Source of the DNA: Bacteroidota bacterium
Lineage (GTDB): Bacteria; Bacteroidota; Bacteroidia; UKL13-3
Assembly (NCBI GenBank): GCA_027487835.1
Contig: JAIYCU010000030.1
Span: 1 to 64,000, forward strand
Reading direction: 5' to 3'
Length of the DNA stretch: 64,000 nt
The notes under the pieces were generated by a model. That model searched no databases. It saw only the letters and a program-made list of their open reading frames with translations, and had not been told where the DNA came from. The stretch's first letter is position 1; the number at the start of each line of letters is the position of its first letter. The position numbers and the translations under genes were made by a program. Below are positions 26,766-35,410 of this stretch, piece by piece.

Positions 26766-28400
26766 CTAACTTTTTTGAATATAACCATCTTCATATTGTG
26801 GCTGAAATTTATAAATATAATGTTCCTTCAAATTTTCTTCTAATATAGTCAAAATGGTGTGATAAGAAATTGAAAATTTGTGGTTTAAATACATTGAATA
26901 TTTTGTGTATAAAATAGCTTGTGATGAAGTAACTCTATTTGGAGCAATTGTTTTAAAACATTCAAAACTTTTATCTATGTAAAATTTAATTAAGATAATA
27001 ACTTCATTTAAAGGAAGGTGTTTCTCCCAATAGGATTGATTATTTGCATAGCTAAAGGCATGAGGGAAAAACTTACTTAAAGATAATTTGGGGTCCTCAA
27101 TAGGCTTACAATTAACATCAATCCAAGAAACAAGTTCATAAAAAAACGACTCGCCAAAAGAATTAACTGAAATGATATTACCTTCACTTAAATTAATTAA
27201 ACCTATATCAGCCATCCAATTTAATCTTGGAATAACGACATGTTCCAGGTAAACTTTTGGTGCTTTCCAAGCCTCTACTCGCTTTTTTATGGCTTTTAGT
27301 TGGGTTAAAACTTTATTATTTTTTATAAAATCTTCAAGAACTATCCGGGAATTTAATCGTTCAAGCAGTAGGGACTGAAAAGTTTCAATTAATGATTTTA
27401 TATCTTCAATTCTCTTAATGAAAATAGATTCAAAAATTATGGAAAAGTATAAATAATCCTCTTTAATGAGGATTTCAAGAAAAAACAATTTATCTAAATC
27501 ATCTAATATAAAGGGATTCAAATTCTCGCTAGTAAAGGTTTTTCTTAACTCAATATACACTCGAAGCGATTTAGAAGGAACAACTACCCTATTTACACTA
27601 ACTACTAATCCTAATTCCTTCATTAACTCATAATAAGGCTGCCCAGACTTTCCATTTAGGGATTTAATTATTCCCTTATTATTTTCCAAGTTCTCTAAAT
27701 ATTCATTAAAAGTAATCGCGAACATTTCAAATTTTTTACTTACAAAACTTTCAGGCAATCTTTGTTTCTGAGAAAAAAGTTCGAAAAAAATTTTAAGATA
27801 ACCTAACCTTCTAACTTTTGTGTTTGTATTTAAAATCCTTGGATAACCATTATCACTAATATTCTTTTCAATTTTTGGATTATAATATAATGGGTCTAAC
27901 CTCAATTTTTTACTACTTTCAATCTCATTGATAATCTTTACAACATTGTCAGTAGTAATAGATGCGAGATTTAGAAAAAAACCTCCAAAGTAATTTGGCA
28001 AACCTTTACACATTTCATCGTTATAATCTATGTCAAAATCGTATTTCTTTATCAAATCTGGCACAATACTATTTAATGTCCTCATCAACTTATAAACTGA
28101 TTTCGCTACAGAAATTATTCCATCCTTATCATTTAGACTTTCACTGTTTTGCCTAAGTTCGGTATTTTCAAAAAATGCAACATTTATACTCTCAATACCC
28201 TCAAAGTGTTCATTTTCGATAATTTCTTGAATGTTATCTAATGACCCGAATTCCTCATACCCGAAATCTTCGTTGTTATTAGATGTTATTTTAATTTTTA
28301 TAACCCAATCATTTAGTTCGAAAAAAATTATACCATAACTATCCCATCGCCATTGCGCCCTATTGGTAATGGAATGAATAACTCTTAATAAATTGCTCAT
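26766..28400 (-). CDS. Unrecognised 544-aa protein of the phosphorothioation island
   Basis: I chose the ATG at 28400 (MSNLLRVIHSITNRAQWRWD), which gives a 4-bp ATGA overlap with the DndC-like gene; the frame also opens at 28418. The N-terminal approximately 90 residues look like an alpha/beta domain (GIIFFELNDWVIKIKI). The rest is helical, with a possible winged-helix part around YYELMKELGLVVSVNRVVV. No Walker, nuclease or metal-binding motif is visible. It is very AT-rich. Tight packing between dndC-like and ATPase genes implies a core role. Function unknown. Confidence 0.65.
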   Translation of the reverse strand: MSNLLRVIHSITNRAQWRWDSYGIIFFELNDWVIKIKITSNNNEDFGYEEFGSLDNIQEIIENEHFEGIESINVAFFENTELRQNSESLNDKDGIISVAKSVYKLMRTLNSIVPDLIKKYDFDIDYNDEMCKGLPNYFGGFFLNLASITTDNVVKIINEIESSKKLRLDPLYYNPKIEKNISDNGYPRILNTNTKVRRLGYLKIFFELFSQKQRLPESFVSKKFEMFAITFNEYLENLENNKGIIKSLNGKSGQPYYELMKELGLVVSVNRVVVPSKSLRVYIELRKTFTSENLNPFILDDLDKLFFLEILIKEDYLYFSIIFESIFIKRIEDIKSLIETFQSLLLERLNSRIVLEDFIKNNKVLTQLKAIKKRVEAWKAPKVYLEHVVIPRLNWMADIGLINLSEGNIISVNSFGESFFYELVSWIDVNCKPIEDPKLSLSKFFPHAFSYANNQSYWEKHLPLNEVIILIKFYIDKSFECFKTIAPNRVTSSQAILYTKYSMYLNHKFSISYHTILTILEENLKEHYIYKFQPQYEDGYIQKS

Positions 28401-29503
28401 ATAAAACAACTTGCACATCCCTCCTCTTCCTCCTCAGCCAATATATCTAATAAGAAAGGAGATTTTACTTTATCAGGCCTTTCTGAACGTTTAATAAAAT
28501 CTTCTTTAATCTGCAAAATCCTTTCGGGCTTTGTTAATTCTGTTAATGGTTCATCTTGTATCCAAGTATATCCATCTTTTTCATATTCCATAGCTTTCGC
28601 AAATAAATCGGGATGTTGTTCATATAACCAAACCCATTCGATTTTTTGCTGATAAAAACAGAAAAAACAGCCAGAACGGCTTCTTGCATAACTTCCCTTT
28701 TTTCCATTAACCTCAAAATCAACTTCTTTATAATAAGCCGGAACACCTACTCCAGAGTCTTCTAATAATTTAAAAATATCTGCCCTTACTAAAATATCCT
28801 CATTACAAACTAATGGAAAATTTTCCTCTATTGCTAAAGGGTAATTAGTAGTTTTAATAAATTCAAAAACCGCAGAATTAAATTCTTTAATCCCTAAATC
28901 AAGTAACTGGGTTAGCTTCTGTTGTTGATTAAAAGACGCTGAAATTTTTGTGCATATTATTTCTATTGCTCTTGCCGATTTATCACCAAGAAGGTTTTCG
29001 ATATAAAGTTTTTCGACAAGAGGAATATTTGTATTTGCAAAAAATTTACTAATTACATCTTCACTCCATATGTTTTTACGAAAGGGGAAAATAGACTGTA
29101 TATTTGATTTTGTAGAAATATAACCATCTCTTTCTTCATCTCCTCGTATTCCAACATAAGAAATTACTGGATCATTGCCAACAAAATCCTCAAAAGGTTC
29201 TAATTTTAATTTCTTTGTACACCATCTGGCATTTGTAGACGGAATATACCCTTTATAAATCTTAATGAAATGATCAAAAGGTGTCGGTGCCGAACTATTA
29301 TTTGCACCAGTTAACCTTATTATTTTTTTTCCTAGAAAGTTCTCTAAATTACTAATTAATTGGTAGGTTTCATCCAACTCTTTACCCGTATCGGAGGTGT
29401 AATATTCAATATCCAAATGAGGATAATTTTGCTTCATGTAAATAGCTAAAGCTGCACTATCCTTACCTCCAGATATTCCTAATAAATGACGAACTTTACT
29501 CAT
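28397..29503 (-). CDS. dndC: DndC-like PAPS-reductase-family protein (short form)
   Basis: 368 aa; classical DndC is longer, near 500. The PP-loop SGGKDS (11-16) binds ATP to activate the DNA phosphate for sulfur transfer. Further family marks are YYTSDTGKELDETY (34-47), RWCTKKLK (93-100, Cys95) and YVGIRGDEERDGY (116-128). Two CxxC pairs, GCFFC (Cys279, Cys282) and GCASC at the extreme C-terminus (Cys363, Cys366), could hold an iron-sulfur cluster or relay a persulfide. It lies in the opposite operon from the dndA- and dndD-like genes. Overlaps: 8 bp with the ATPase before it and 4 bp with the 544-aa gene. A sulfate-assimilation CysH is unlikely given the neighbours. Confidence 0.8.
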   Translation of the reverse strand: MSKVRHLLGISGGKDSAALAIYMKQNYPHLDIEYYTSDTGKELDETYQLISNLENFLGKKIIRLTGANNSSAPTPFDHFIKIYKGYIPSTNARWCTKKLKLEPFEDFVGNDPVISYVGIRGDEERDGYISTKSNIQSIFPFRKNIWSEDVISKFFANTNIPLVEKLYIENLLGDKSARAIEIICTKISASFNQQQKLTQLLDLGIKEFNSAVFEFIKTTNYPLAIEENFPLVCNEDILVRADIFKLLEDSGVGVPAYYKEVDFEVNGKKGSYARSRSGCFFCFYQQKIEWVWLYEQHPDLFAKAMEYEKDGYTWIQDEPLTELTKPERILQIKEDFIKRSERPDKVKSPFLLDILAEEEEEGCASCFI

Positions 29504-32500
29504 GTTTTAGCATTTCTTTTAGAAGATTTGTTAATGCGGCAATATTTAAGGTTTTATCTTTCGAGAGCTTTTTCTTTAAATCCTCTTGAATTGAATTCAC
29601 CTCAGCCTTCTTATTTTTAGGTAATCTAACAATTTTTTTACTGATTCCATCAAAGAATGAATTTATCTGCAAGTCGAATACATCCTCTTTATCCTCTTTA
29701 AAATCTGATTTTGAAAGATTAGTTAAGCTATCCAATTCTAATACCATTGCCTTGAAAGCGTCGCATACCAAAATCTCTTCCCCATCTGTTATTTTATCTA
29801 GAGTTTTATTAATTAAACATTGAACCAATGAATTTATCCAAGCCTTTTTATCATCAATTTGAGAGTCTAATCTTAGTATAAAAACTTTTTGTTTTTGTAA
29901 AAGCAAGTGTCTTCTGATTTTTTTAAATCTGTTTTGTAAACTCAATTTATATTCTTCAAATGGAATTGTTTCGCCAATTACATCTGTATGAATAAAATTC
30001 TCAAATCTATTTACTAATTCATCGTAACTTGTTCTCAATTCACGAATGGCTTCCTGTAATTTTAAGATGTATTTTTGAAGGCTTTTATCTGAGTGCTGTA
30101 AATCAGAAATTGAAACTTTTAGCGCATTGGGAAAATCCTCAAAAAAGGTCTTTTCAGGGTCTTTTGAGTTAGAAATGGCAAATCTTACAGATTGGGCTTC
30201 TTTACTTAATCTATTGGTATTACGTGAATATTCTGGAAGGTCTTTATAAAAAGTCAAAAATGGCTTAATTGTTTCTATAAAATTTGAATTACTCAGTTTG
30301 TCTTTTGAATTCTGGTTTAACAAAATTCTATAGCTATTAAAAATATCCAATTTGACACCTTCAATTGCAAAACACTTTATCTCAAATTCATGCGGATTTT
30401 TACCCATTAAATCCAAAACTTCATCTGTAATAAAAGGAATATATACATTATTGTTAAACAAAGCAAAATCGTCTCTCTTTAAAAACAGAAAGGAAGGTAC
30501 CCAAAAATCAATTAACCCTTGTTTAAGTTTAAAAGGCCTTTGATTTAATAGTTCAATAAATTCAGCTACATTCCTTCTCGAAGCTTTTGCACTTTCAAGA
30601 AATTTCAATGAATAGTTCCAAAGATGGTTAAATCCGTTTTTGCTGCTTGGTTTAATTTCTGAATTGATATCCACGTTAAACAACAAAATATTATTTGTTT
30701 CCAACAAAGAAAGATAGATAGTTTTTTCAGGTGGGAACTTATCTGTTGGAAAAGCTAACTGTGGTTTATCCCAATCATTAATAAGGGCTCTAAAATAATT
30801 GCGTTTAGCAGTATGAATTGTCTTAGAAATTTTATGCTTATTAACTAATTCATTATTAAAAATAGGAGTTTTAGAATATACCTCACGGCAAATTGTCGAC
30901 AAAAAACTATTAAATGTCTTTTTGCTTTTGATATCAATTACTTCCCCTTTAAAAACCCATACCACATCTGACTTTGGGCCATTAAAGTTATTAAGAATTT
31001 TATGTGTAAGTAAGTTTTGCTGATGTAAAATAATATTGTTTAATTCTCTTACGGCAACTTTATCCTCCTCATTTTCATTAATTACTTTCTTAGTTTTCTC
31101 TATTTCAAATAAAAGATCCTTTATAGATTTTGAATTTTTATAATAACAATAAATAACGGCTTCCTCATTTTGAGCTGAAACAGATTTAACTTCTTTTAAA
31201 ATATCCTTCTCATTAAAAATCAGGTTTATAAAACCATCAATTTCACCATCTGGTATTTCTTTAATAGGATGACTCGAAATTCTATATTCAAACAAGCGAG
31301 GAGTGCCAGTTTCATACATAACTTTTTTTGCAACAATTGGCGGCAATTGATAATATTTATTTAGTAAAGTAACAACATCAGTAACATCATCTACCTTTCT
31401 ACCAGCTTCAACTAAGGCTAATTGAATATCTAATTCCGTTCCTTCAAACAATACAAATCTTTTGTGATAAGTTCTGTAAAATATGATTTTTCGTTTTTCT
31501 AATTCATCTATTATTTCATCCGGATTTTTAACCAATAAACATTTACTAGCATAGTTAATTAAAAAGGTTCTATCCAAGTTGGCGCCTGTTTGAGCAAAAA
31601 TATTAAGTAGCCCTATCGCCTTAATAACTTTAAAGTAATTTGAGGTGCTTCTATCAAAATTGGTTTCAACTTTTTCTAAACCTATTCTAATTGAATTCCA
31701 TGAGGCAATATCTGGGTTGTATATAGAATTTAGGTGAGAATGAAAGTTGAAAATTAAATAATCATACAAATCCGCTATAGTATAAAAACCATCCTTTGTT
31801 TGTTTATGTTGAAACAAACCTGTGTGGTCGGTAGATTCCAAAAATGAAAATAATGACCTTTCATTTTGCCCATATTTTTGAAGTGATAATGTTAGTAAAA
31901 ATGATGCAAAAATATCCATAGGAAATAATTTGGTTCCTATTTCCTTTATGTATTCTTCACTAAGATTAAATGCTTTTGATTTGACTAATAAGCCAATTAC
32001 ACTTGAAATATCCTTTTCGTACTTATTTTTAGCAGGAGATAATGGTAAATGCTCTGAGGCCAAAAATAGCAATTGTTCAACGGGTTCATTGAATGTTATT
32101 TCTTTAAACCTTCCCTTCACCTTTGTCCATTCTTGTTTTTGTGCTTGGCTTAATGCCAAGGAATATGCATCAAAATTTTGATGAACAGTTGTAAACAATA
32201 CAATATTGTAATCTGGATTATTAACAAATTCGGCAAGTTGTTGAATAAAATATAACTCTTTTTCTGGCTCATTTTGGGCTGCATACTCCAAAAATTTTCC
32301 AAATTCATCCAAAACAATAAATAAAATTGGATTCTTTTTACCCAAATCGTGTAACCTGCCGTAAACCTCGGAAAAGATATTCTCAACAAGGTTTGTTCTG
32401 CTGCTTACGCCAAACGTATCTGCAAAAGTTGCAATAAGTGATTTATGTTCCCCTACAATATTTACAAATTCAACGGTTGGATTAGGCAACAAGTTAACCC

Positions 32501-32720
32501 CGAAGTACTTTTTATTATTTTCCAGACATTCTTGAAATGCCCATAAAAATGAACTCTTCCCTGTACCATATGAACCAATAATATTAAAAGCCCTTATTCC
32601 CTTTTTAAAATCGTTTGAAATTTGACTTACAATTCTATTGGCGTTAGGTGTTGGGATATAGTTGATTTCCTTCCCTTTATCCCTAATAATATTTACTGAT
32701 GTTGTATATCTAGCTGCCAT
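29496..32720 (-). CDS. Large P-loop ATPase partnered with DUF4007
   Basis: 1074 aa. Walker A GSYGTGKS (49-56), Walker B PILFIVLDEF (131-140), a sensor-like IVLFTTVHQNF (173-183) and an arginine-containing KGRFKEITF (202-210) sit in the N-terminal quarter. The remaining 800 residues are helical, with coiled-coil stretches near 880-960, and match nothing I can name. The general shape recalls BREX BrxC/PglY ATPases. It overlaps DUF4007 by 11 bp and the DndC-like gene by 8 bp, so the three proteins are probably made together. It may be the motor of a restriction or DNA-scanning complex. Confidence 0.75.
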   Translation of the reverse strand: MAARYTTSVNIIRDKGKEINYIPTPNANRIVSQISNDFKKGIRAFNIIGSYGTGKSSFLWAFQECLENNKKYFGVNLLPNPTVEFVNIVGEHKSLIATFADTFGVSSRTNLVENIFSEVYGRLHDLGKKNPILFIVLDEFGKFLEYAAQNEPEKELYFIQQLAEFVNNPDYNIVLFTTVHQNFDAYSLALSQAQKQEWTKVKGRFKEITFNEPVEQLLFLASEHLPLSPAKNKYEKDISSVIGLLVKSKAFNLSEEYIKEIGTKLFPMDIFASFLLTLSLQKYGQNERSLFSFLESTDHTGLFQHKQTKDGFYTIADLYDYLIFNFHSHLNSIYNPDIASWNSIRIGLEKVETNFDRSTSNYFKVIKAIGLLNIFAQTGANLDRTFLINYASKCLLVKNPDEIIDELEKRKIIFYRTYHKRFVLFEGTELDIQLALVEAGRKVDDVTDVVTLLNKYYQLPPIVAKKVMYETGTPRLFEYRISSHPIKEIPDGEIDGFINLIFNEKDILKEVKSVSAQNEEAVIYCYYKNSKSIKDLLFEIEKTKKVINENEEDKVAVRELNNIILHQQNLLTHKILNNFNGPKSDVVWVFKGEVIDIKSKKTFNSFLSTICREVYSKTPIFNNELVNKHKISKTIHTAKRNYFRALINDWDKPQLAFPTDKFPPEKTIYLSLLETNNILLFNVDINSEIKPSSKNGFNHLWNYSLKFLESAKASRRNVAEFIELLNQRPFKLKQGLIDFWVPSFLFLKRDDFALFNNNVYIPFITDEVLDLMGKNPHEFEIKCFAIEGVKLDIFNSYRILLNQNSKDKLSNSNFIETIKPFLTFYKDLPEYSRNTNRLSKEAQSVRFAISNSKDPEKTFFEDFPNALKVSISDLQHSDKSLQKYILKLQEAIRELRTSYDELVNRFENFIHTDVIGETIPFEEYKLSLQNRFKKIRRHLLLQKQKVFILRLDSQIDDKKAWINSLVQCLINKTLDKITDGEEILVCDAFKAMVLELDSLTNLSKSDFKEDKEDVFDLQINSFFDGISKKIVRLPKNKKAEVNSIQEDLKKKLSKDKTLNIAALTNLLKEMLKHE

Positions 32721-33618
32721 AATAATTGCTTAAAATATCAAATTTGTTTGGTACAACCCTAAACTGTATTTCTTTGATACCTGCATGATCATTAAAATTA
32801 ATAGCGTATTTTTTGAAATTTGTATTTGCACAAATTGCCTCAATCTTATTAACCAAACCAGTTCTATTAATTGCAAAAACACTTCCGACAAAATTCTTTT
32901 CCTGCTCCAATGTATAAAGGCTAATTGACTTGTCAAATTCACCTTTATCTAAAATTGCATATAAAATTACCTCTTCTGGAATTTCTACTTTTTCGGTCGA
33001 TGGAATTGAGTAATAGGTTATAGTATCCTTTTCAACCTTTCTTTTCTCTTCCTGAATAATATTCAATTCCGTTAATAATCCAGAAAATGTATCTTCTTTG
33101 TCCTTAGATTGAGCATCTGTTCTAATATACATTTTGGTTAATACCTCAAAGTCACCTATAACAGTGTTTTTATTTATTGGAGAAGCCCCTAACTCCTCAG
33201 TTTTCCTTACAGTAAAAGAAATAAAATTGTCTTTTGTGAATTCAATTTTCTCTCTTCTAAATTCGTTGAAAATTAGATTGTAGATTGAGGCATTATTAAG
33301 TTTAACCAATTGATAATGTAATAACCAAAGTGAGGCCTCGTCTTCCAAATAGGGATCCTTCCCTTTATCATCTAATAAATATTCGGCAAATTCGGTTAAT
33401 TCTCCTTCCCTACCAATTATGCCGAAAGCTTTCATCCAATAATAAATTCCAGAAACCATATTCTTTCCTACTCCCAATTCTACAACAGCATCTTCATCTG
33501 TAAATTTCCTTCCGGCTTTTACAAAATCATACCCCTTTTTTAGCCATAAATGCCTACAATGAAAAGTTTCATGACCTGAAAACGTTAATTTAGATGGAGA
33601 AATAGATTTACTTATCAT
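32710..33618 (-). CDS. DUF4007 protein, first gene of the leftward island operon
   Basis: 302 aa. The N-terminus KLTFSGHETFHCRHLWLKKG is the DUF4007 signature (GHETFxxRxxWLKKG), followed by AVVELGVGKNMVSGIYYWMK. The family is, as I recall, found next to PAPS-reductase/DndC-like genes, which is the case here. The VELGVGKNMV part looks like a winged-helix DNA-reading segment. It overlaps the large ATPase gene by 11 bp. No clear promoter was found in the 235 bp before it. Likely role: target recognition or regulation for the phosphorothioation machinery; this is inference. Confidence 0.8.
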   Translation of the reverse strand: MISKSISPSKLTFSGHETFHCRHLWLKKGYDFVKAGRKFTDEDAVVELGVGKNMVSGIYYWMKAFGIIGREGELTEFAEYLLDDKGKDPYLEDEASLWLLHYQLVKLNNASIYNLIFNEFRREKIEFTKDNFISFTVRKTEELGASPINKNTVIGDFEVLTKMYIRTDAQSKDKEDTFSGLLTELNIIQEEKRKVEKDTITYYSIPSTEKVEIPEEVILYAILDKGEFDKSISLYTLEQEKNFVGSVFAINRTGLVNKIEAICANTNFKKYAINFNDHAGIKEIQFRVVPNKFDILSNYYGS

Positions 33619-33853
33619 TATTTATCAATATTGGCGAATTTAATATAATAGAGATAAAAGTAGTTTTTTATGATATTCACATTCGTGTATCAATTACTTA
33701 TTAATTGTCGCAAATCGGCTAGACATAGCATTTTAAGGGAATTTATTTTTTACCAAAAACTGGATTTTAAACAGATTTATTAAAAAGAAAAGATCTGCTT
33801 AAAATATTATTTACTTGATTTTGTAAAATTGAACGTTCCTCTTAAAGAAACAT

Positions 33854-34039
33854 TCAACGTTTAGCCTTCATCACACTAGCAAATTCGTAGAGATAAGCAT
33901 TACCCTTTTTTGTATATTTTAGGTTACCTGATTGACGCAAATGCATTAAATCACAATCTCTTATCTTTAGTATTTTTATTACTTCCTTGCTTTTAAAAAA
34001 ATCTTTGTTCATTGATGAAATTTCATTATTTACTTTCAC
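33854..34039 (-). CDS. Small HTH protein (excisionase/HTH_17-like)
   Basis: 61 aa: DFFKSKEVIKILKIRDCDLM, then HLRQSGNLKYTKKGNAYLY. This is the pattern of the short Bacteroidota helix-turn-helix proteins of the HTH_17/excisionase group (SKEVxxxLxI...L..LR..G.L.Y.K.G..Y.Y). Such proteins are common on mobile elements and at the edges of genomic islands. It is transcribed leftward, 236 bp upstream of the DUF4007 start. It might regulate the island operon or be what is left of an element. No integrase gene is visible in the window. Confidence 0.6.
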   Translation of the reverse strand: MKVNNEISSMNKDFFKSKEVIKILKIRDCDLMHLRQSGNLKYTKKGNAYLYEFASVMKAKR

Positions 34040-34231
34040 TTGAAATCAATAACACTAAACATGCTTTTAGTTTCATCCAAAAATAGTTTTTATTTTTGAG
34101 CCTCAATTAAATAAACCAAATAAAATACCAACCCCTTAACCCAATCCACCCCATGCCGTTCTGCTGCTGGCTTACCTTACCATAATAAATTGCATTTAGA
34201 TAAACCACCCAATATTTTCTAACTTCCCGTT

Positions 34232-34474
34232 ATGAACACAATTCAAACCCTTAAAACCGACTATTTGCGTTCGAACCGAAGCATAGATACCATAAAGATA
34301 TTTAACCCTAGTAGGTCGAAGTTGTTTTGGTTATACAATTACGAAGGTTGGCACTTTAGGGTGTTTGAAAGTAAGCAAGAGATGCATGAATTTTTCGCAA
34401 ATGATATCGAGCCAAAAATATCATTCAATGAAGAAGTTCAGTTAGACAATTTTCTTTTAAACTTGACCATTTAA
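34232..34474 (+). CDS. Small hypothetical protein
   Basis: 80 aa beginning MNTIQTLKTDYLRSNRSIDT, with IFNPSRSKLFWLYNYEGWHF and FRVFESKQEMHEFF. The protein has a sensible alternating pattern and an acidic end. It stands alone in a repeat-rich stretch at the right border of the island. No family is recognised and expression is uncertain. Confidence 0.45.
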   Translation: MNTIQTLKTDYLRSNRSIDTIKIFNPSRSKLFWLYNYEGWHFRVFESKQEMHEFFANDIEPKISFNEEVQLDNFLLNLTI

Positions 34475-34809
34475 AACTCATCCATCCCTTGGTTCAAACC
34501 CTAACCAATCCTCCCCACCATGCAACCACACCTTAAAAAAACACTTGGACTACATATAATTTCTTTGTTGATGCTGGCTGGAAGAGGGCTTCTGGCTTCT
34601 TGCCTCTAGCAGCTGGCTGGCATTACAGCACAAAAATGGCATAAAGTGGGATGTTTTCTAGCCAAGTTTCTTTGCGGTGAAGGCTCATGGAAACACGTGT
34701 AGCATGATTGGTAAAATCCTACATTTAAGATTTTTAATTCCAGAAGATTTTTAAATTAAAATTTGATTCTCCTTATTTGAAAACTACTATTTAATACAAC
34801 CACAGATAA
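34475..34809. other. Repeat-rich gap at the right edge of the island
   Basis: No gene seen. It contains one iterated 10-mer (GGTTCAAACC, 34491-34500) and a patch of short repeats built from GCTTCTGGC and AGCTGGCTGG (about 34571-34620). A related CTTCTGGCAGCTGGCTT string recurs at 35509-35525, next to the tandem array. Confidence 0.45.
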
Positions 34810-35114
34810 ATGCCAAAAATCTTTGAATATCTAGGAATTTTAATCTTTTTCTATTCCAACGAGCACGAACCTATTCATGTTCATGCCCGATATAATGAAT
34901 TTGAAAGCAAAGCCGAGTTTTATATTATCAATGGGGAAATTGTAGAAATAAAATTAAGTTTGTAAAGGGTTCAAATCCGTTAACAGGCAGTAAGCTAAAA
35001 GATTTCGAATTATTTCTTAAAAACTATGCTGAAAGAATAGTTGAGAAGTGGATTGATTATTTTGTTTACCATAAAGTTATAGATTTTGAAAAAATTAATG
35101 CCAGAATAAAATGA
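34810..35114 (+). pseudogene. DUF4160 gene broken by a single-base frameshift
   Basis: The ATG at 34810 opens MPKIFEYLGILIFFYSNEHE, then PIHVHARYNE, a typical DUF4160 start (short protein with HxPxHxHA), but the frame stops at 34963. Losing one A in the run near 34950-34954 explains it: the next frame continues IKFVKGSNPLTGSKLKDFEL and KWIDYFVYHKVIDFEKINAR to a TGA at 35112-35114. The intact gene would be about 100 aa and would overlap the DUF2442 start by ATGA. Either a real mutation, a sequencing error in a homopolymer, or slippage. DUF4160 and DUF2442 genes often occur as a pair that resembles a toxin-antitoxin module. Confidence 0.75.
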
Positions 35115-35395
35115 AAATAATCAAAGAATTGAGTGTAAATAACCCTGAATTAATTGAAATTGACAATGCTATTTACCTGGGCAATTATGTTATAAATATT
35201 TATTTTAATGATGGCTCTTCTAAAGAAGTTGACTTTAAACCTTTCTTATCTTCCTCCATACACCCAGCTATTAAAAACTATTTGGACGAAGCCAAATTCA
35301 AACAGTTCGATATTCGTTATGGAAACCTAAATTGGAACGATTACGATTTAATTTTCCCTATTGCAGATTTATATCAAGGAACGCTACTTAAGTAA
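35111..35395 (+). CDS. DUF2442 protein (partner of DUF4160)
   Basis: 94 aa: AIYLGNYVINIYFNDGSSKE, then VDFKPFL and NWNDYDLIFPIADLY match DUF2442, a small family with a NE0471-like N-terminal fold. Its ATG overlaps the TGA of the frameshifted DUF4160 reading frame, which supports the two once having been an operon. In DUF4160-DUF2442 pairs the second protein is thought to be the controlling partner; if the first is dead, this gene may have no target. Confidence 0.7.
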   Translation: MKIIKELSVNNPELIEIDNAIYLGNYVINIYFNDGSSKEVDFKPFLSSSIHPAIKNYLDEAKFKQFDIRYGNLNWNDYDLIFPIADLYQGTLLK

Positions 35396-35410
35396 TAAAA
35401 ATATAGGCGG

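Noticed and set aside
29496-32720. Calling the 1074-aa ATPase BREX BrxC
   Set aside because: Only the P-loop part is similar in style; no PglX, PglZ, BrxA or BrxB gene is present, so a BREX assignment is not supported.
34491-34501. GGTTCAAACCC as a tRNA T-loop, and the iterated 10-mer as tRNA debris
   Set aside because: Only this copy has the extra C needed; the others lack T-stem pairing and no tRNA-like context surrounds any of them.
34969-34980. GGTTCAAATCC, which looks like a tRNA T-arm
   Set aside because: It encodes GSNP of the DUF4160 frame, and no acceptor stem, D-arm or anticodon arm can be built around it.
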